A stretch of DNA of 64,000 nt from Glebionis coronaria (Eukaryota; Streptophyta; Magnoliopsida; Asterales; Asteraceae), in the NCBI GenBank assembly GCA_025667525.1, contig CM046880.1, forward strand, positions 598,049,452-598,113,451, in the 5' to 3' direction. The position numbers and the translations under genes were made by a program. The notes below the pieces were generated by a model, which was given only the letters and a program-made list of their open reading frames with translations, was not told where the DNA came from and ran no database searches. Each line of letters starts with the position of its first letter. Position 1 is the first letter of the stretch. Of this stretch, positions 58,812-64,000 are shown in pieces.

Positions 58812-59104
58812 TGATACGACCCGGTTAGGATGTATCGGGATAGATAGCACCACTTCAAGCGTGAGCTTGCTCCATAAGAATATTAGAGAGAAGAACTAGA
58901 GATTTATTGAACTTTTACTTTGATTGATTGACTGACTCATAACAATGATTCGATATATATACCGAATAACCCTAACTTTCACCACAAGTTGAATACAAGA
59001 TAATTATTAAAAAGATAACACTTTCCTATAAACTCAAACATAACTTAAATAAAGATAGTTATCCATTGACGGGTTGCTGGCCTTCCTTAGGCTCGGGCGT
59101 AACA
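58812..59104 (-). mobile_element. 3' LTR of the TR-GAG element
   Basis: In sense TGTTACGCCCGAGCC to CGTATCA; bears a TATA-like TATATATCGAAT region and matches the partner LTR closely. Confidence 0.8.
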
Positions 59105-59122
59105 TTCCCCACTTCTTCGAAT

Positions 59123-59860
59123 TCACCTTGCCCTCAAGGTGGTGTCTTGAAAATAACTCTTGATTCCCGGGTCCCAAATTTTGAAACGTTTCCTAAGCAT
59201 TTTCACAATCCGTTCAAACTTGTTCTTTGGCTCGAGAAGTAAAAAAATATGGATTTCTGCTCTAGACTCCTTCCATTCAGATGTAACAAACCACGTAGCT
59301 CTCTTGAGCGATTCATCAACAACAAGATATGATTCACTAACCACAAACCACGATTTACCGACCATAGTCTGCGATTCATCAACTATAAGTTGTAATTCAT
59401 TAGTAGGTTGTTGCAATTCAGGAATAACCTGTTGTGATTCCCCAACAAGCTCGAGGTTATCTTTGATAGGTGCGGATGTAACATTACCCACATCTTCTGG
59501 TGCAACCTCTAGTGCAACGCATGGTGCAACTTCAGGTGCAACGCCTGGTGTAGTAGAAGAATCATTCGTTTTCTTTTCAATGATCTGCTTTTCTTCTACA
59601 ATTGCCTCAAGACGAGTCTCTACTATACGGGCTAAGTAGAAGGCTTCGCCTAATGTTGTGGGTTTCGGGTAAAACCTCAACAATTCAAGTTGTAGCTTCG
59701 GTTTAAGTCCGGATATATAATACAAGGCAAGTAAACTTCCAGATATGCCCGTTACTCGTCTTATAACATACTTAAACTCATTTTGATATTCAACCACCGT
59801 ACCCATTTGCAAGAGTTTAGATAATGCATCCCGATCGCTTGTGTTCGATGCCATGAACAA
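59123..59860 (-). CDS. Gag-like protein of the TR-GAG element
   Basis: 245 codons. The N-terminal third is a retrotransposon Gag domain of Ty3/Gypsy type: VVEYQNEFKYVIRRV, LALYYISGLKPKLQLEL and TTLGEAFYLARIVETRL. The middle is low-complexity, rich in V, E, P and S, with repeats such as GVAPEVAPCVALEVAPE and QTMVGKSWFVVSESYLVVDES. No zinc knuckle is visible. Start is the first ATG after the leader array; a second Met lies two codons on. It probably packages its own RNA, with enzymes supplied in trans. Confidence 0.75.
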   Translation of the reverse strand: MFMASNTSDRDALSKLLQMGTVVEYQNEFKYVIRRVTGISGSLLALYYISGLKPKLQLELLRFYPKPTTLGEAFYLARIVETRLEAIVEEKQIIEKKTNDSSTTPGVAPEVAPCVALEVAPEDVGNVTSAPIKDNLELVGESQQVIPELQQPTNELQLIVDESQTMVGKSWFVVSESYLVVDESLKRATWFVTSEWKESRAEIHIFLLLEPKNKFERIVKMLRKRFKIWDPGIKSYFQDTTLRAR

Positions 59861-59896
59861 TAAATCGAAAAAAATAAAAATAATATTTTTTTTCTG

Positions 59897-60072
59897 ATGA
59901 ATAGTACCGATGAACAGTAGTCGATGAACAGTACCCCCCGAATGAACAGTAGCCTCGTGAACAGTGTCAGATGAACAGTCTTCTTCTTATGAACAGTAGC
60001 AGTCGATGAAACAGTAACAGTCTGATGAACAGTAACAGCCGCCGGTGAACAGTGCTACGCCGGTGAACAGTA
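59897..60072. repeat. TGAACAGT leader array
   Basis: About eleven copies of TGAACAGT at 12-22-bp spacing directly upstream (in sense) of the gag-like ORF, between it and the primer site. Confidence 0.8.
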
Positions 60073-60154
60073 TTTTTTTTTATTTTTTTTTTGAGATTCG
60101 AATCCTAAATCAAAAACCCCCAATGAATTGAGGGCTCTCAATGAAAGCGCCAAT

Positions 60155-60445
60155 TGATACGACCGGTTAGGGTGTATCGGGATAGATAGCACCACTTCAA
60201 GCGTGGGCTTGCTCCATAAGAATATTAGAGAGAAGAACTAGAGATTTATTGAACTTTTACTTTGATTGATTGACCGACTCATAACAATGATTCGGTATGT
60301 ATACCGAATAACCCTAACTTGCACCACAAGTTGAATACAAGATAATTATTAAAAAGATAACACTTTCCTATAAACTCAAACATAACTTAAATAAAGATAG
60401 TAATCCATTGACGGGTTGCTGGCCTTCCTTAGGCTCGGGCGTAAC
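60155..60445 (-). mobile_element. 5' LTR of the TR-GAG element
   Basis: 291 bp, partner of 58812-59104; the primer-binding site lies at about 60137-60154. Confidence 0.8.
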
Positions 60446-60900
60446 GTATTTCCACGGATTTCCCACCGAAATGACAAAAAGAGTATATGTGGGAAATCCG
60501 TGGGAATTTTTCCACAGATTTCTCACAGAAGCGTTGACCAAACTTTCCGTGGGAAAGTTGTGAGAAAGTCGTGACAAATTTCCCATGGATTTTCCACAGA
60601 ACAAACATTATTTTAGTTGGTTATACATCCATAGGAAAGGCGTCGCAAAATACCCACGGATTTCCCACTATTTATATATCCGTGAGAAAATTGTGGCAAA
60701 TTTCCCACGGTTTCCCATAATTTATACATTATATTTGTTAGTTATAAATCCGTGGGAAAGTCGTGGCCTCGTGGGTTACCCACGGATTTCCCATTGTTTT
60801 AGTTATTTAGACACCCGTGGGAAAGTCGTAGGAAATTCACCCACGGATTTCCCACTCTTTTAATTATTTAAACACTCGTGGGAAAGGAACTCTCTCATCT

Positions 60901-61108
60901 TCTCTGACAGAAAGAGAACCCCAAAATGGAATAGATGGAAGGGAAGTGGAGGTGTTATATTAGAAAAAATAGGCTCCGTATATCATTTGTATTACGCATA
61001 CATACAGCTCGTGCTCTGTATGGTTGGAAATTACAATTAGTTATGCAAAATTTTGTCTCTCATTAATTATGATGTTAAGCAGCTTGCTTCCTATACCGCA
61101 ATAGTTTG
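60901..61108. other. Short intergenic stretch
   Basis: Nothing recognised; the expected second CACTA end is not visible here. Confidence 0.35.
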
Positions 61109-61854
61109 GTTAAGATTAGGGCTGTAAACGAACTGAACGCATGCGAACGGAGGTATGTTCATGTTCGTTTATTTAATTTTAGCCGAACAAATAAACGAAC
61201 GCGAACGCTTAATCGGACAAAAATTGTTGTTCATGTTCGTTTATTTAGATTTGAACTTGTCATGTTCGTTTATGTTCGTTCATATAACTTAAACGATCGT
61301 AATCGAACGAACATAAACGAACACAAATGAACGTAAATGGTGATATATAAAAGTAAACGGGATAAACGATCGTGTAATTAAATTTGTTACCTTAGACGAT
61401 TCATATCATCATCTTATATACTTATATAATAATCATATCCCAAAATAATGTTTCTTTTACATCTCAGTAGCCATGTCTTTAAATTTCTAGCTCTAATACA
61501 TAATTTAAGAGAAATTACAAATACTTTGTAACCAAGTACTATGTTAGTAACATATTATTGTTAGGCATTTAAAAATATTTGTTATGTAGTTTATTATTTT
61601 TTTTAACATTTGGGATATTAATCGAACGTAAACGAACAAATAAACCAAGGTAACCGGACGGACATAATCGAACGTTCACGAACGTAAATGAACGAACGAA
61701 GCCTTTGTTCACGTTCGTTTATTTAACTAAACGGACAAAAAATCGTGTTCGTGTTGGTTCATTTGTTAAATAAACGAACATAAACGATTTTTTTGGCGAA
61801 CGATCGACGAACGGTTCGATGAACGTTCTGTTCATTTACAGCCCTAGTTAAGAT
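61109..61854. mobile_element. hAT MITE (730 bp) with perfect target duplication
   Basis: Element 61117-61846 starts TAGGGCTGTAAACGAAC and ends GTTCATTTACAGCCCTA. It is flanked by identical 8-bp GTTAAGAT (61109-61116 and 61847-61854), diagnostic of hAT transposition. Both ends carry many ACGAACG/CGTTCGT words, likely transposase-binding subterminal repeats. No ORF for transposase. Confidence 0.9.
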
Positions 61855-62029
61855 TATGATTAATTTTTAGCTCGAAACATATACTAATAAGTTTTATGTT
61901 ACAACCATTGATAAGGACAGCTGACTAGTTTCTAACACGAAACAAAACCCAAGACCGACACTGAAGTATACAGGCATGCATGGTCTAAACAGTTTGACCC
62001 ACCAACCAATTTGTGGTAATTTTAGATAT

Positions 62030-62591
62030 ATTATGTGTATAATTGGTTAAACAACTCAACTACCCACTGTTCGCGTATGTCTCTGGCACATTGCCGAAGG
62101 CATGCCATTACCATCGAGGCAATTGCCACGTAGGAGAGAGACAGCAGACAAGATCCCCCATATCTCGGGAGACCTTGTTTTACCCAACAAGTACTATTTT
62201 ATCCAATGGACTCAGCTATAAACCGCCGTCTGCTTTATACTGTTCCTGACCACAAGGTACTGTTCATAAGCGCATGTCTCGATGACATGACTACACAGCC
62301 AGGTAAGCCCTAAGTTTTGGGTATAAATACCCCAAGGCATTTACTATACACAACAACACACAGTACACCACATTTACTCTAACTTAATAGTTTCTCTCCG
62401 ATATTCCACACCGGATACCATTCCTGTGATAGTTACTTACTCTCACGCCGGAGCTTGGTTTCGGGTTCACACCTGGGGCGAGCTAACGTGCGTTCTATTA
62501 TTGCAGGGTAGGCCAATCCTACAAGCATATCTTACACGAGACCGAAGCTCAATACCCTCGGGTCCAGTGCCTGTGAAAATTTGCTTCAACA
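62030..62591 (+). mobile_element. 5' LTR of a Ty3/Gypsy element
   Basis: The 3' edge is set by TTCAACA just before a primer site; the 5' edge is a guess. It contains a TATA box (GGGTATAAATACCCC near 62318) and a GC-rich transcribed part. Confidence 0.6.
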
Positions 62592-62612
62592 TTTGGCGCC
62601 ATCCGAGAGACC
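62592..62612 (+). other. Primer-binding site
   Basis: TTTGGCGCCATCCGAGAG, the TTGGCGCC-type primer site common in Tat/Athila-lineage Gypsy elements. Confidence 0.65.
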
Positions 62613-62640
62613 GTAAACTCGAATCTCCAACTAGCTAACA

Positions 62641-64000
62641 ATGTCGGGGCCTTCGGGAAGCGAGTCCCCATTAACCGTGTCACCGGAGCGTGATAATACC
62701 ACCGGAGGAGGAACGACAGAAACGCCTTCCACTTTGTAGCAGAAAATCCTTGATAGCGTGAGTGAGTTGCGGAGCTTGGTCGGACGATATAATGCCGTCG
62801 GGCAAGAACCTCTTCTGCCTATGAAGTTGGTCTTCGACGACGAGCCGCAGGATACTCATAGAGAGAGGCCTGTAACTGCACAAACTCACAAGTCTACAAA
62901 CATGCCAGCTGAAGAGTTAAAAAAGCCATTCAAGGATGTCGTCTCCTGACCGTCCACCAGGAAGATCATCGAGTTCTCATCACCTAAACATGTCCTTCTG
63001 GCAACACTGAAGTTGTATTCCGGAGCCACAGATCCGAACGATCACATAACACGTTTTGCCGGTGAAGCCAACTCAGGAGAGTGGCCTATGCTGGTATGGT
63101 GTAGATTTTTCCAACAAACGTTGGACGGGGCAGCTGGAGGGTGGTTCGAAAGACTGCCGTCGGGCAGCATAGGGCATTGGGATGACCTGAGGGATCAATT
63201 CCTGGAAAGGTTCGCCCTAAGAAGGAAAAGTCACAGAAGCCCCATGGAGATCACCAGCATCGTAAGGAAAGCTAATGATTCCTTCCTAGTGTTCAAAGAA
63301 AGGTGGACAGATGAAGCCAGTTACATACGGGGAGTCCCGAAGCTTATGAAAATCTCTTCTTTTACAGCCGGAGCTAAGTGCCCAGAGTTATCTCGGCGCT
63401 TCTCTGATGATGAACCGAAAACGGTGGCTAAAACGTTTAGAAGGGTCGATGACTTTGCTAAGTCCGAAGAGGCCTATAGGAACATGGAATTACCGCAGGG
63501 TGAAGGAAGTGAAAGGGGGGGGGGGGGTAAAGGGATCAAAGGAAGACAAATACTTCTCAGGAAAAAACTTCAACCGCAACAAAAACAAGGGTGACTACAG
63601 ACCGAAGCCCTCATACTCACCATATCTCCCACCAACGAATCCGAACAATGTAAGGAAGAATCTATATTAACGTCCCGGACTAGAGACATTGACCAAGTTT
63701 CCCAAAGAAATTCTAGCAACAGAACTACAGTTGAAGTTACCCTCACCTCCACCCACAAAGGGCTTGGTCCGCCCAGAAAACATGGACAAATATTATGATT
63801 ATCATAGAGCGAAGGGTCACCTCACTAATGATTGTCATCAGTTGAGGAAGCAGCTAGAAGCAGCACTTGAGTCAGGGAAGTTAAATCATTTGATTAAAGA
63901 TTTGAGAGGAAGAGCGAACAAGGGAAATCAGGGAAGAGGAAACGGAGGAGGCGAATATAGGGACAAAACGATAAACATGATAAGAAAAAGACACAATGAT
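62641..64000 (+). pseudogene. Ty3/Gypsy gag, broken, runs off the window
   Basis: Begins MSGPSGSESPLTV, then a TAG near 62737 and a TGA at about 62947 in the same frame. The Gag domain follows: LKLYSGATDPNDHITRF, WFERLPSGSIGHWDDL and FLERFALRRKSHRSP, continuous to about 63510. A run of 13 G at 63515-63527 coincides with a frame change; the next frame continues to a TAA near 63668 and beyond it to a knuckle-like KYYDYHRAKGHLTNDC near 63790-63837, where the usual first Cys is Tyr. The pol region would lie past the window end. Lineage is probably Tat/Ogre-like from primer site and Gag text. Confidence 0.75.
63515..63527 (+). repeat. G13 homopolymer
   Basis: Thirteen consecutive G inside the gag region at the point of frame change; slippage or sequencing error is likely. 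Confidence 0.8.

Larger units (their letters stand above)
58812..60445 (-). mobile_element. Small gag-only LTR retrotransposon (TR-GAG type)
   Basis: 1634 bp with LTRs at 58812-59104 and 60155-60445, about 2.4% diverged (seven substitutions and an indel by eye). The likely target duplication is GTATT (58806-58810 and 60446-60450). Sense is minus: primer site TTGGCGCTTTCATTGAGAG beside the right LTR, a leader repeat, one gag ORF and a polypurine tract GAAGAAGTGGGGA beside the left LTR. No protease, RT or integrase, so it must rely on a helper element. This fits the non-autonomous TR-GAG class. Confidence 0.8.
58736..60900. mobile_element. CACTA-like terminus and subterminal repeats
   Basis: Begins CACTACTATACAAACAG, close to plant CACTA ends. 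It continues with CCGTGGGAAA / TTTCCCACGG words in both orientations, abundant at 60446-60890, in blocks of about 80 bp separated by TTTTAGTTATTTA. The opposite terminus was not found. A gag-only LTR element (58812-60445) interrupts the first 75 bp from the rest. Confidence 0.55.

Overview
The window is repeat-rich plant nuclear DNA. Eudicot TIR-NBS-LRR (TNL) resistance genes with phase-conserved introns sit among nested transposons. The Sirevirus-type Copia proteins resemble, from memory, elements abundant in Asteraceae, especially Anthemideae (Tanacetum, Artemisia, Chrysanthemum); that placement is inference. No tRNA, rRNA or CRISPR was seen. The only host genes recognised are the TNLs, F-box fragments and one V-ATPase relic.

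Layout. 0-2.3 kb: V-ATPase subunit a relic in anonymous DNA. 2.4-7.2 kb: an orphan LRR half of a TNL (copy A, +), a tandem duplication of its 3' end, an older LRR relic and an F-box fragment. 7.3-11.7 kb: intergenic DNA with a palindromic ACATGT repeat field. 11.7-17.2 kb: TNL copy B (+), with intact TIR and NBS exons, a repeat-filled intron and a broken LRR half. 17.9-22.1 kb: a hAT-like remnant and a 3.7-kb foldback element made of about 160 copies of a 20-bp unit in two opposed arrays. 24.8-32.5 kb: an inverted copy of the 2.3-7.3 kb block, interrupted by a 2.5-kb insertion carrying a Ty3/Gypsy gag-protease relic. 31.3-35.0 kb: TNL copy C (-), the best gene here, truncated in the LRR by a 116-bp deletion. 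Copies A, B and C are close paralogues; A and C are the inner parts of a large inverted duplication.

35.7-55.6 kb: a Mutator-like foldback element (9-bp target duplication) split by a 17,980-bp Sirevirus-type Copia element on the minus strand (5-bp target duplication CAATC, LTRs about 1.2% diverged). Besides a damaged gag-pol it carries, between pol and the 3' LTR, an uninterrupted 1323-codon ORF. Related tandem arrays lie just upstream of both gag and this ORF, and the ORF has candidate splice sites. This is the most interesting system in the window.

55.6-64 kb: a second Mutator-like element with a perfect 9-bp target duplication; a CACTA-like terminus with subterminal repeats interrupted by a small gag-only LTR element; a hAT MITE with a perfect 8-bp target duplication; and the 5' end of a Ty3/Gypsy element that runs off the window.

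Only the TNL genes bear on host function: TIR NADase-type immune receptors. All three copies are damaged in or before the LRR, so at most truncated TIR-NBS or TIR-NBS-partial-LRR products are predicted. The rest of the window records insertion, inversion and decay.
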